Below are positions 1 to 11,509 of a stretch of 64,000 nucleotides of DNA, one piece after another. The stretch is from Macrotis lagotis (Eukaryota > Chordata > Mammalia > Peramelemorphia > Peramelidae), in contig NC_133665.1 of the NCBI RefSeq assembly GCF_037893015.1, forward strand, positions 99,371,637-99,435,636, in the 5' to 3' direction. A program made the translations under genes and the position numbers. The notes under the pieces are model-generated. The model saw only the letters and a program-made list of their open reading frames with translations. It ran no database searches and was not told where the DNA came from. Position 1 is the first letter of the stretch. Every line of letters starts with the position of its first letter.

Positions 1-73
1 CTTTTTTAAAAATATGACTATAGATAACAGTGAGGAACTCATCTGAAAATGTTCATATCTTTTAATCATTTAT

Positions 74-227
74 TTATTTATTTTAGTTTTTGCAAGGCAA
101 TGGGGTTAAGTGGCTTGCCCAAGGCCACAGAGCTAGGTAATTATTAAGTGTCTGAGGCCAGAGTTGAACTCAGGTACTCCTGAATCCAGGGCCGGTGCTC
201 TAATTCACTGCGCCACCTAACTGCCCC
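74..227 (-). repeat. Marsupial tRNA/CORE SINE
   Basis: Full length; 12-bp target repeats TTAATCATTTAT at 62-73 and 228-239. Confidence 0.92.
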
Positions 228-540
228 TTAATCATTTATCATTTGTTAAATTTGAGTAATATATTCTTAAATATTTGAGGAAATGAGACCTTTATTAGTG
301 AAATTTACTTCAAAGATTGTTTTCATGGTCACAATTCCTAATTGTTTTCCCCTCAATCTTATTTATTGTTTATTCTATTCTCTCTCTCTCCTTTTACCCT
401 GTCCCTCCTTCAAAGTGTTTTGTTTCTGGCTAGTCTTCTTCAAATCTGCCTTCCCTTCCATAACTTCCCCTCCTCTTTCTCTTATTCTTTTTCCTTCTAC
501 TTTACTGTAGAGTAAGATGGATTTCTTTTGCTTGTTTATT

Positions 541-658
541 TGTTTTTTTGCAAGGTAATGGGGTTAAGTCACTTGCCCAAGTCATAATGCTAAGTAAATA
601 TTAGGTGTCTGAGGCTGGATTTGGACTCCGGTCCTCCTGATCTCTACCTACCTGCTCC
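541..658 (-). repeat. Marsupial SINE, head-truncated and diverged
   Basis: TTTGCAAGGTAATGGGGTTA to TCTGAGGCTGGATTTGGAC; the CCACTGTACC head segment is missing. Confidence 0.8.
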
Positions 659-1670
659 CTAAGAGAGATTTCTATACCCAATTGAGTGTGTAGGCTATTC
701 CTTCTTTGAGCCAATTCTGATGAGAATAAGATTTATTCACTCATCCTCAGTTTCCTCTCTCTTCTATTGCACAGTAAAAGCTGTTTTCTTGCCTCTTTTA
801 TGTGAGACTAATTTATCTCATTTTACCTCCCCTTTCCTTTTTTCTAGGACATCCTTCTCTAACCCCTTAATTTTATTTTTTTAGATATCATTCCTTTATA
901 TTCCACTCACATCTTTTCAGTGTTATCTCCTCATGTAGGAATATAAACAGTTTGACAACATTAGGTCTTTTATGATTTCCCTTTCATGTTTACTTTTTTA
1001 TGCTTCTCTTTGGTCTTGTATTTGTAGATCAAATTTTCTGTTCAACTCTGGTCTTTTCATCAGGAAAGTTTGAAAGTCCCCTATTTCATCAAATGTGCAT
1101 CTTTGACCCTGAAAGAATATGTTTAATTTTGCTGGGTAGTTGACTCTTGGTTATAATCCAAATTCTTTTGCCTTCTGGAATATCATATCCCCAAACCTAT
1201 GATCCTGTAATATAGAATCTGCTGATTCTTGTGTTATTCTGACTGTGGCCCCATGATACTTGAATTGTTTCTTTCTGACTGCTTGCAACTATGTTCTTTA
1301 CCTGGGAGCTCTGGAATTTGGCTATAATATTCCTGCAAGTTTTAATTCTAGGATCTCTTTCAGGAGGTGACCAGTGGATTCTCTCAATTTCTGTTTTATC
1401 CTCTAGAATATCAGGGCAGTTTTTTTTTGATAATTTATTGAAAGTGATATCTAGGCCCTTTTTTTGATCTTGGGTTTCAGGTAGTCTAATAATTTTTAAA
1501 TGATCTCTTCTGTAGCTGTTTTCCAGGTCAGTTGTTTTTCCAAAGAGATAGTTTACATTGTCTTTTATTTATTTATTCTTTGAGTTTTTAAAGTATTTCT
1601 TGATTTCTCATAAAGTTCTTAGCTTTCATTTGCTGTATTTTAATTTTTAAGGAATTGACCAATTCTGTTT

Positions 1671-1816
1671 CTTTTTAGGTTTTTGCAAGGCATATGGGGT
1701 TAAGTAGCTTGCCTAAGGCCACACAATAATTATTAAGTGTCTGAGGCCAGATTTGAACTCAGGTACTCCAGACTCCAGGGCCGGTGCTCTATCCACTGTA
1801 CCACTTAGCTGTCCCC
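1671..1816 (-). repeat. Marsupial SINE in half-L1 copy 1
   Basis: Full length with a few small deletions; CCAATTCT flanks both sides. Confidence 0.9.
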
Positions 1817-1921
1817 AATTCTACTTTTTAAGAAATTCTTTCCTTAAGTGAATTTTTGTCCCTCTTTTTCCATTTGGCCATTTTTGTCATTCTTCTCATC
1901 ATTGTCTTTTGGTCTCTCTTT

Positions 1922-2080
1922 TATCATTTATTTATTCATTCATTCATTCATTCATCTATTTATCTATCTATTTATTTATCTATTTATTATTCATTCATTC
2001 ACTCATTCATTTATCTATCTGTCTATCTATCTATCTATCTATTTATTTATTTATTTGTGTATTTATTTATTTATCATTTA
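1922..2080 (+). repeat. (ATTC/ATCT/ATTT)n tetranucleotide repeat
   Basis: About 160 bp of TTCA, TCTA and TTTA tetramers; the open frames rich in I/Y/L/F here are artefacts. Confidence 0.92.
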
Positions 2081-3321
2081 ACCCAGTCTGGTTTTTAAGG
2101 TGTTATTTTCTTCAGTATTTTTGTGTGTGTGTCTTCTTTACCATGCTATTGACTAGTTTTCTATGAATTTCTTGCATCACCCTCATTTATCTTCCCATTT
2201 TTTCTCTACCTCTCTTACTTGATTTTCAAAATTGTTTTTGAGCTTTTCAATGGCCTGAGACCTATTCATATTTTACTTGGAAGCTTTGGATGTAGGAGCT
2301 TTGACTTAGTTATACTGAGTGTGCTTTGTTCTCCTCATCAACATAGTAACTTTTTAGGATGAGTCTTTTTTTTTTTGTTTGTTTGTTTATTTTTTCTGGT
2401 GCCTAATTTCCCTCCCATTATTTGATTTTAGCTCTATTAAAATAAGGTTTTGCTTCCAGGATGGAGGATGTACCGTCCCAAGATTTTTGGGATTTGTACA
2501 GCTGTTTCCAGTGATACTTCTAGGGACCTACCTGTAAGTTTTGAGTTGTTCCAAGATGGTACATAATCTAAGGAGAGGTGTTTACTACCCTCTTAGCCTG
2601 TGCTTTGCTCTGAGTGACCATAGTAAGTACCCTTTTTCTGCCCTGAAGTTGTAAGGAGGATCACTTCTCCATTGTAACTCCAAGCTCTGGTGTGTTAGTG
2701 TGCTCCTTGCCCTGGTACTGTCCCCCAGAACTGTGACTTGGATTTGAGTTTGGATAAAGCAACAGATTCCTGCCTCAGTGCTAGCAAAGAGAACCCCTGT
2801 AATCTACTTTGGATCCCCCTTACTGTCTGTGGACTGAGAGCTCCAGAAGCAACTGCTGCTGTAAATCTAGTGGCGTCCAAGACTTTCTTCTGGTTTGCTG
2901 AGGTTGGGGCTGCACTGGCATAGATTGTGCTGGACTCTACTGGACTGTGTTCTTACTTTAGTGAGTCAGACCTTTCTTGCCAACCTTCTAAGCCGTCATT
3001 GGACTGAGTGGTCTGGAAACTGCCACTGATTTAGTCACCACGCAGCCTATTCCTTGATTGCTGGGAAGGGGGGGAGGAGGTTGGTACTGCACTGTGCTCC
3101 TCTTTCACCCTGGTGCCACAGACCCTCCCCACTGACCTTCCAAGCTATTTTGGGCTGGAAAATTGTTTCACTCCATCTTTTTGTGAGTTTTGTCACACTA
3201 GAATTTGTTAAGAATTAGTTTCTAAAGGTCTTTGGAGGAGTTTGGGGAAGAGCTTGGGTGAGTCTCTACCTTTTGTCTGTCATCTTGACTCTGCCCCACC
3301 ACTGGAAATAATTACTTTTTT

Positions 3322-3470
3322 CAAAAAAATATTTATTTAAGGCAATGGAGTTAAGTGATTTGCCCAATGTCATACAGCTAGGCAATTATTAAATCTTTGA
3401 GGCTGGATTTGAACTCAGGTCCTCTTGACTCCAGCTGATACGCTATCCATTGTAACACCTAGCTGCCCCC
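3322..3470 (-). repeat. Marsupial SINE, diverged
   Basis: AAGGCAATGGAGTTAAGTGA to CACCTAGCTGCCCC, followed by a C-rich run. Confidence 0.85.
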
Positions 3471-3486
3471 CCACCCCCCCCAATAA

Positions 3487-3632
3487 TTTTTTTTTTGCAA
3501 GGCAGTGGGGTTAAGTGGCTTGCCTAAGGCCACACAGCTAGGTAATTATTAAGTGTCTGAGACCGGATTTGAACTCAGGTACTCCTGACCCCAGGGCCGG
3601 TGCTCTATCCACTGTACCACCTAGCTTCCCCC
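3487..3632 (-). repeat. Marsupial SINE adjoining the previous one
   Basis: TTTTGCAAGGCAGTGGGGTT to CCACCTAGCTTCCCC. Confidence 0.9.
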
Positions 3633-3951
3633 AGGAATAACTTTTTAAAAAATACATTTTATTTTACTTTTTGCCAGTTACATGCAAAAACAATATTCAA
3701 CATTCACTTTTAAAACCTTGAATTCTAAATTCTTTCCTTTCCTCCACACCAGTCCCCCTCATTGAGAAAGCAAGGTATTTGATATAGATTAAAAATGAGT
3801 CATGAAAAACATTACCACAATAGTCATTCTGTAAAAGTAAATATAATACCTCCCCCCCAAAAAACCCTCAAGAAAAAATGAAGTTTAAATTTGTATTTCA
3901 ATCTGTATTCAGATGCCGTCATCTCTATCTTTGGGATGGAGAGTATTCTGG

Positions 3952-4846
3952 ATTTTTTTTGGCTTTTATAAGACAATGAGGTTAAGTTACTTGTTCAAGG
4001 TCACACAGCTAAGTACCATATTTCCCCATGTATAAGATGCACCTTAATTTGGGGGCCCAAAATTTGAAAAAAAAATGTATTACATAAAGTTATTGAATTC
4101 AAGTTTTATCCATCATGAAATTCAAGGACCTTCTGGGCTCATAACTTTTAGGCATCTTTTGGGCAAGTCTGGTGCATATACATATGCTTAGTCCATTCCA
4201 TTTCATGAAAATGAAGCACCAGTTGTAGTCTACTTTAAAAATCAGTAACTTCTTTTTCAACAAGAGTTCTTCTTACCTCCTGTGGAACCATCTTTGTGGA
4301 CACAGGAATTTCAATTGCTCTTTGCTCTTCAATCCATCTCTTCAATTCCTTCTCTAAATCAGGCCATTTTGTTGACATGTATCTCATGGCCTTCTTCTCC
4401 TGGGTGTTTTCAGTGGGGTTTCTTCTTCCTTTAGCCAGTCTCCAACTGTTTTCTCAGTTGGAGGAGGACCAAACTGATGTTCAGCAGCACGATTTCCATT
4501 CACTTTCCCAAACTGGATCACTTTTCACTTGAATTCAGCACTATATGAAAATGTTTTCTGAGCCATTTCTGGACAGAATGTGGCAAAACATAACCTAATA
4601 TACCAGTAACAAATGCAAAACAATGATCACAAAGACAACAAGCTTGAAAAAATGGGAAATGCAAGTTAAAAAATCTACAGTCACTATAGAGCATGTTCCC
4701 AGTTTTTAGACCCCAAATTTTTCACAAAAGAATGGATCTTAAAAATGGGGAAATACAATAATTATTAAATATCTGAAGCCAATTTTGAACTCAAGTTCTT
4801 CTTACTCCAGGGCCAGTGCTCTATCCACTCTACCACCTAGCTGCCC
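3952..4846 (-). repeat. Marsupial SINE split by the pogo-like transposon
   Basis: Parts 3952-4015 and 4759-4846 rejoin into one SINE when the 743-bp transposon is set aside; only the TA is duplicated. Confidence 0.85.
4016..4758 (-). mobile_element. Pogo/Tigger-like DNA transposon remnant with TIRs
   Basis: A 743-bp element with inverted ends, left CCATATTTCCCCATGTATAA and right (reversed) TTGTATTTCCCCATTTTTAA, flanked by TA on both sides as expected for Tc1/mariner-pogo. On the minus strand around 4.25-4.55 kb it still encodes fragments of a helix-turn-helix DNA-binding domain: KVIQFGKVNGNRAAEHQFG, then EKTVGDWLKEEE, and WIEEQRAIEIPVSTKMV-like residues. The catalytic domain is absent, so it is non-autonomous. 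It splits a SINE exactly at its AAGTA|ATTATTAA site. Confidence 0.8.
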
Positions 4847-5439
4847 ATTAGTATTCTTTATCAAAAGTTCTTCAGAGTTCTCTTGGGTCATGGCATTGCT
4901 GAGTAAAGGTAAGTCATTCACCCTTGATCATCCTGTAACATTGCTGTTACCTTGTATATAATACATTCCTCATTGCATCTGCTCATGCATCCTGTTTATC
5001 ATTTCTTGTAACAGAACAACATTTCATCTTAAATCACATACTACAATTTGTTTGGTTATTCCCTAACTGTTAGGCATTCCCTCAATTTCCAGTTCCCTGC
5101 CATGAGAAAAGAGCTGCTATAAATATCCTTATACATATAGGTCCTTTTCCTTCCTGTTTTTCATCTCTTCTAGAATATAGACTTGGAAATGGCACTTCTA
5201 GGTTAAAGGGTCCTATAACCCTTTGGACACAGTTCCAAACTGCTCCACAGAATTATTGAATCCTTTCACAACTCCTCCAATAATGCATTAATTCTTCCTT
5301 TTCCCACATTCTCTCCAATATTTGTCATTTTCTCTTTCTATCCTATTGATCAATCCAGTGGGTATAAGATAGAGCTCCAAAACTATTCCAACCCAAATTT
5401 CTTCTGTTAATAGTTTAGTTAGGACATCTTTTTTTTTTA

Positions 5440-6110
5440 AGAAAGATTTTATTTATTTTGTATTTTACAATTTTCCCCCTAATCTTGCTTCCCTCCCCCT
5501 ACCCCCCACAGAAGATAGGCTGTTCGTCTTTACATTGTTTCCATGGTATACATTGATCTAATTTGAATGTGATGAGAGAGATATCATATCCTTAAGGAAG
5601 AAACATAAAGTATGAGATACAGAAAAATTATATAATAAGATAACATTTTTTAAAAATTAAAGATAATAGTCTTTGGTCTTTGTTCAAACTCCACAATTTT
5701 TTTCTCAGGATACAGATGGCATTCTAGGGCATCTTGTTAAAAATGACCTCATCTGAAAAGTGTTCATATCTCTTGATCATTTATCAATTAGAGAATGACT
5801 TAATTTTTCTAAATTTGACTCAGTTCTCTATATTTGATAAATAATATCTTTATCCAAGAAACTTGTTTAAATATTTTTTCCCATGGTTGCTATTGCTAAC
5901 TGTATTTCCCTCCATCCTGTTTCCCCCATCCCCATTTATTCTATTCTCTCTCTCTCTCTCTCCTTTCACCCATTCCCTCTACAGAAGTGTTTTGCAAGTG
6001 ATTAGCCTCCTCTTTCTTCTATCATCTCCCCATCCTCCCCCTTTCCTCCCATCCCTTTATTCTCCTACTTTCCTTTAGAGTAAGATAGATAAGTTTGGTT
6101 ACTGCTTTAC
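5440..6110 (-). mobile_element. L1-derived element lacking ORF2 (half-L1 type), 5'-truncated
   Basis: L1 3' end (5440-5870) joined directly to the inter-ORF spacer (TTGCTATTGCTAACTGTATT onward). The same join appears near position 340 in the first copy. It is truncated within the spacer. Confidence 0.55.
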
Positions 6111-6244
6111 AGTATAATTTGAGATTCATCAAAACCAGCCTATCTTCATTTTTACTTTCCCACATGTTTACCAAGATATGATTGATTTTTGATTCCTTCA
6201 TATTAATTTTATTATTTATACAATAATACAACACAGCACAGCAC

Positions 6245-6300
6245 AACACAATATAATATAATATAATATAATATAATATAATATAATATAATAATTATAT
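6245..6300 (+). repeat. (TATAA)n simple repeat
   Basis: About ten AATAT/TATAA units after a CACAGCACAA stretch. Confidence 0.9.
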
Positions 6301-6539
6301 TATTATTAATTTTGTTAATTTTGGTTATTTTGACTAATTCTATAAAGTAGTTCTTTAGTAATTCAATTCATTGAGAAATAATAGATAAATTAATTTGGAT
6401 GGTATTAATATCAGTAGTAATTTTTATAATCTATTGTCATGGTTTAGTCATGATATCTTGGTTTAGCTTTCATTTTTCTAGGTCTTCCTTTGTTTCTGTG
6501 AAAATTATTTTTTAGTTGCAAATATATTACTTCTGCTGT

Positions 6540-7325
6540 CTGTCTTGATAGGTGTGTTTTTCAAAATGTTATTATTCTTTTTATTTCTATTTCTTCTTGT
6601 AAATAATGTGCCGAATTGCTGGTGACTTTGGAGGCTAATTTGTATCCTTTTACTTTGCTTAAGCAATTAATTGCCTTTATATTTTTATTACTTATTTTGA
6701 AGCAAACCATCACAGCATATTAAAATAGAGATACTTCATCCTTTTTGGTCAATGCATATTTGTCTAATTTCTTTTTTTATTTCTAATTGTTTATTGGGTC
6801 TTGTCTAATTGCTATTGACTTAAAAATTAGAATGGCATAATATATCGAAAATGGGGTTCAGAGCCAGGAAGACTTAGGTTTAAGTCTTGAAAAGAAAGTA
6901 CTAAGCTGCATTGCTAGTGGAAGTGTGGGAATTCTCTATTCCAATTAAACTCTATTTTCAGTTCCTGTCCTTTTCACTATAGCTATATATTTTTTAGTAA
7001 TAACTAAGATAATAATAGAAATATGGGCATCCTTGCTTTACTTCTGCCCTTATTGGGAAAGCTTCCAGCATTTTTCCATTACAAAGAGTGTTGCCTAGGT
7101 TTCAGATTAGTGATTTTGATCATCTTAAGGGATGGTATTTCATTCCTATGTTTCTGAGTGATTTTTTTTTTTTACATGAATGAGTGCTATTTAACAAAGT
7201 CTTTTTTCAGTGTTTAGTGATATAATGATTGGGTTATATTGTTTTGTTATAAATGTTATTTGCTATGGTAGTTATTTTCCTAATGTTGAACCATCACTGC
7301 ACTACTTGTGTTTCTTTACAAGGGA
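6540..7325 (-). mobile_element. Old L1 ORF2 fragment (reverse transcriptase region, antisense)
   Basis: Recognisable antisense reverse-transcriptase stretch: GGGCATCCTTGCTTTAC, GGGAAAGCTTCCAGCATTTT and TTTTTCAGTGTTTAGTGATA, leading to ATGTTGAACCATCACTGCA. It is highly decayed. Further pieces at 8.27-8.43 kb and 11.03-11.20 kb look like continuations of the same old element split by later insertions. Confidence 0.55.
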
Positions 7326-8265
7326 AGCTAAATCACTAACGACCATTAGATTTATTATCTTTTCCTAGCCCAGGAAGAGATGGAATTATTATGCAGTCTA
7401 GTTTATGGCTTGTGGCTTGCAAAACTCATGCTAGGAAGGTTTAAAACTAGTATTATGGAGAAGGCAGAGGGAGAAAGGCAACAACAGCAAGTAGGAGCAG
7501 CAGTTGCATAGCTGCAATCAAGACTCTAAGCATTGAAGTGGCTAGGGCTTTTCTCCCTTGCTCACTGATCTACTTGTTAAGATAAGTTTTGAAAAAGCTA
7601 TTGAATTATGCCTACCTTGTGCTGCTGCCAGAACAAAGGTTAACTTACTCCTTTTTCTGAAGATAGAATCCATTTAGGACATTTGTTTTTATTTTTGCTT
7701 AGATGTAGTCATCATTATTCTGCTAAGCATTTTTCTTCTCTTCTAAGTTTGTTTATTTGTTTTACTTTTATAATTTTTTCTAGATGAAAATATGTTAATT
7801 AAAAATATGCCATGAATTAGGATTTTGCTGTAAAGATCATGAATAAGAAGGAAAGTCAGTGGATAATTGATTACACATAATTTAACTGACTGATTGACTC
7901 ATTTCTAGCTCAGTGATATTTGAATAACCTGGTAGCTGATGATATTTATGAATTCTACTAATAATCTATATTTTTAAATTTTCTATCACTATAGAGATAA
8001 GAAGTAATATAGAATTGGAGTCTTTGCTTAGGCTGAAGTCATGAACTAATACTCATGAATTAATCTTATTATTTCCAAGAGGATAGGTCATTCTGCACAA
8101 GGGCTCTTTTGTTTTTCTCTCTTCCCTATGAAAGAGGTTGGGAGGAGTAGTAGAAATGAAGACTTCAAATGAAGGTCTTCTGTGAATCAATCACATTTAG
8201 TGGTATTGTTGGGGAGAATCAGTTCCACTCAAGAAAGTGAAAGTCCTCAGTCAAATTTACAGTAT
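7326..8265. other. No gene seen; unassigned intergenic sequence
   Basis: AT-rich sequence without an open frame of note and without a repeat that I recognise. Confidence 0.5.
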
Positions 8266-8439
8266 GTATTGAACTACAACTAGTTATATGAATAATTTAT
8301 TGATATATTTATTGTATTCTTTTGACCAACATTTGATTTAATGCTTTAAATATCAATTTATGTTAGTGATATTGGTGTCCTGTTCTTTCTTTATGTTTAA
8401 GTCCTCCCTGGTTTGGAGAACAAAATCATATATTTTTGT

Positions 8440-11030
8440 GAAATATTGATACAATTTTATTTATTTTGGGGTTTATTTACTTTATATTATTACAACAATC
8501 TTATTATGACAGTAAGCATAAATCCCTCCCCCCCCAAAAAAAGAGAGGAAAAATGTGTATTTCAGTTTGTGTTCAGATTCCAATGGCTTTGTCTCTGGGA
8601 TGAGTTGCCTTCTTTATCATGAGTCCACCAAAGAAGCTGCTTCCATATTTTCCCTACAGTTGCTCTTACTAGCTATATTTCCCTCCACTCTATTCCTTCC
8701 CTCTCTCATTTATTCTATTCTCTCTCTCTCTCTTTCCACCCTGTCCCTGTTCAAAAGTGTGCTGTATCTGAGTACCCTCTCTCATGATCTTTCCTCCCTT
8801 CTATCATCTATTCCCCCCCACACACACACATTTCCCCTTATCCCATCCCTTTCCTCTCATTTTTCTCTAAGGTAAGATGGATTTCTATACCCTATTAAGT
8901 GTGTATGTTATTTCCTCTCTGAGCCATTTCTGATAAGAATGAAGGCTCATTCATTCCCCTTTGCCTTTCCCCATTCCATTCCATTGAAAAAGCTTTTTCC
9001 TTGACTCTTATGTGAAATATCTTGGCCCCTGCTTCTCCTTTTTCTTCCTCCCAGTACTTTCCTTTATCACCCATTGACTCCATCTTTTTTTACTATATTA
9101 TACTATTATATTCAGTTCCTTCCTGTGCTCCTTCTAATTGCTCTTATAAATGAGAAAGTTCACTATCTTCTTCCCATGTTGGAATATAAACAGGTCAACA
9201 TCATTAAGTTCCTCATAGTTAGTCCTTCTTGTCCACTCACTCTTTGGCTCACCTGAGTCCTGTATTTGGAGATCAAACTTCTTGTTCAGCTCTGGTTATT
9301 TCAATAGAAAAGTTTGAAAGTTCCTTGTTTAAGGGAGGTAGAGAAAGTCCATCTTTTCCCCTGAAAGAGGATGTTCAGTTTTGGTGGGTAGTTGATTCTT
9401 GGTTGTAAACCAAGATCTTTTGCCTTCCAGAATATTCTATTCCAAGTCCTATGAGCCCTTAATATAGATGCTGCCAGATCCTGTGTAATTCTGACTACGG
9501 TGCCACAGTAGTTAAAGTGTTTGTATCTAACAGCTTTTAGTATTTTCTCTTTGACTTGAAAATTTTGGAATTTGGCTACAAAACTCCTGGAAGTTTTTCT
9601 TTTGGGATCTCTTTCAGGAGGTGATTGGTGAATTCTCTCAATTTATATTTTTACCCTCTGCTTCTAGGATCTCAGGGCCATTTTGCTGTATTATTTCTTG
9701 AGAAATGAAGTCTAGGCTCTTTTCCTGGTTGTGACTTTCAAGTAGCCCAATAATTTTTAAATTATCTCTTCTGGATCTGTTTTCAAGGTTGATTGTTTTT
9801 CCAATGAGATATTCGTATTTTCTTCTAATTTTTGTTTTTTTTTGGAATAGTTTTGCAAAATCATTAGCTTCCTTTAGTTCCATTCTGCATTTGAAGGAGT
9901 TATTTTCTTCAGAGAACTTTTTTATTCCTTTTCCATCTGGCCAATTCTGCTTTTAAAGGCATTCTTCCCTTCATTTGACTTTTGTGTTGTTTTTTCCATT
10001 TGGCCTAAACTGGTTTCTTCAGTATATTTTTTTTTATTTCTTTCATCAAACTGTGATTTGGTTTTCATGATTTATCTGCATTGTTCTCATTTCTCCTCCC
10101 AATTTTTCCTCTACCTCCCTCAAATGCTTTTCAAAGTCTTTTTTTTTAGCCTGAGACAATTTTCTATTTCTCTTGGAGGTCTGGGGTACAGAAGCTTCTA
10201 TTTCGTCACCTTCTGAATCTTCCATGGGACCAAAATAATTTTCTATGGTCAGATTCTTTTTCTTTTGTTTGCTCATTTCCTCAGCCTATGACTGATTTAC
10301 CACATTTCCAAGACTTTGGGACACCCCATAGAGACCTTAATCCCTCCAAGATCTTATGAGAGCCTTTGAATGCTCTCTTGTCCGTGCTTCCCTATGTGGA
10401 TGATCACAGGCCCTCCCCTCTGCCCTGGAGATGTGAGGAGGGTCCCTGCTCAGCTATTGTAGTGTTGTGAGGGCCCAGACTACCACCTGGATCTGAGTGA
10501 GGTCAAACAGCTGAGTCTTACCTCATGGAGAGCAGAGACACCTCTGCAGTCTCCCCTCTGATCCCCTTACCCTCTGTGGGTTGTGCTCTGGAGGTGCAGA
10601 CTGGCTCTCCTGATTCCTGCTGCAGGTTCTCACTGCAGGGCTGCTCTGAGGCCAGCACTAGCTTTGCACTCACTCTGGTGAGGCAGAGTTCTCTTACCAC
10701 CCCTTCAAGCTATTCCAGTGATCCATGGGCCAGGAAGTCTTGGAAACTGTCCCTTCTGTCACAGTCCCAAGTGCCCCCAGGGATATAGACACTCAGCCTG
10801 GCTGTTCTCTCAGTGAATTTTTCCAACCCCCCGGTTCAGGTGAAACAGACCTTTCCTGCAGAACTTCTAAGTTGCCTTGCACTGGGAAATTGTATCACGC
10901 AGTCTTTCTGTAGGTTCTGCCCCTCTAAATTTTAGCTAGAATCATAATTTGACGGCTTTTGGAGTTTTTTGGGAAATGAGTTTCTGGGAATTCCTGCCTT
11001 CATGCTGCCATCTTGGCCCCACCCCCCCCC
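8440..11030 (-). mobile_element. Half-L1 type element, copy 2 (nearly full length)
   Basis: Minus orientation with 5' end at about 11.03 kb (GCCATCTTGGCCCC), 5' UTR 10.3-11.0 kb, ORF1 about 10.28-9.27 kb, spacer 9.25-8.68 kb, then a short 3' UTR. ORF1 fragments are still readable: LTIENYFGPMEDSEGDEIEA at the N-terminal end, and QNGPEILEAEGK preceding the RRM-like part. There is no ORF2. It shares its 3' structure, including the CCCTCCCCCCCCAA tract and the CAGTTTGTGTTCAGAT stretch, with the copy at 56.4-59.3 kb. Confidence 0.7.
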
Positions 11031-11210
11031 AATCATATTTTAAAAATATGTTTATGTGTTTGAGATTAATTTATTATTAGCTTATGTATTTCATAATTTG
11101 TTCTTTTTAGTAGTTTATTTTTTAGAGTCATCTATTTCATTTAAAAATTCAGCTTTGTTGCCTTAAAATCAGATACAGTAAAACTCTTATCCTTTTATCT
11201 ATTTCCCTTA

Positions 11211-11493
11211 GAGGCAGCTAGATGGTAGTACTGAGAGGACTGAGAGCACTGGGCTTAGAGTCAAGAAGACCTGAGTTCAAATTTGATCTCAGATAAACTG
11301 CTTACTGTCTGTATGACTGTGGCAATTACTTAGTCTGTCTATCTCAGTTTCCTCAGCTGTATAAAAAGAATAAGGATAACAGCACCCACCCTCCAGGATT
11401 TTTTGTGAGGATCAAATGAGATAATATTTGTAAACTGTTCAGCACAGCACTGAGAGATAGCAGACACTTAATAAATGCTTGTTTCTTTTCTTT
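11211..11493 (+). repeat. MIR/Ther-type CORE-SINE
   Basis: Head GAGGCAGCTAGATGG, middle GACCTGAGTTCAAATTTG, CORE CTCAGTTTCCTCAGCTGT, and tail CAGACACTTAATAAATGCTT. It is old and diverged. Confidence 0.8.
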
Positions 11494-11509
11494 TAGTTTA
11501 AACTTCATT

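Larger units (their letters stand above)
1..3300 (-). mobile_element. L1-derived element lacking ORF2 (half-L1 type), copy 1
   Basis: Minus orientation. From the high end: GC-richer 5' UTR (about 2.4-3.3 kb), ORF1 (about 1.0-2.35 kb, decayed, with the RRM-to-CTD stretch near 1.05-1.45 kb), the pyrimidine-rich inter-ORF spacer (0.35-1.0 kb), then directly an L1 3'-end segment (1-340). ORF2 is missing at the junction. SINEs interrupt it at 74-227, 541-658 and 1671-1816, and an ATTC/ATCT repeat at 1.92-2.08 kb. Confidence 0.65.
3636..5425 (-). mobile_element. L1 3' end, split by a SINE-plus-transposon insertion
   Basis: L1 3' UTR and ORF2 tail in minus orientation: 3636-3951 and 4847-5425 are continuous once the inserted SINE and its DNA transposon are set aside. 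AGTATTCT flanks both sides of the insertion. The later part matches the familiar L1 stretch around AAAAGAGCTGCTATAAATAT and TCCAAACTGCTCCACAGAAT. Confidence 0.7.

Noticed and set aside
1848-2166. Overlapping 77-85 codon frames rich in I, Y, L and F
   Set aside because: Translations of an ATTC/ATCT tetranucleotide repeat.
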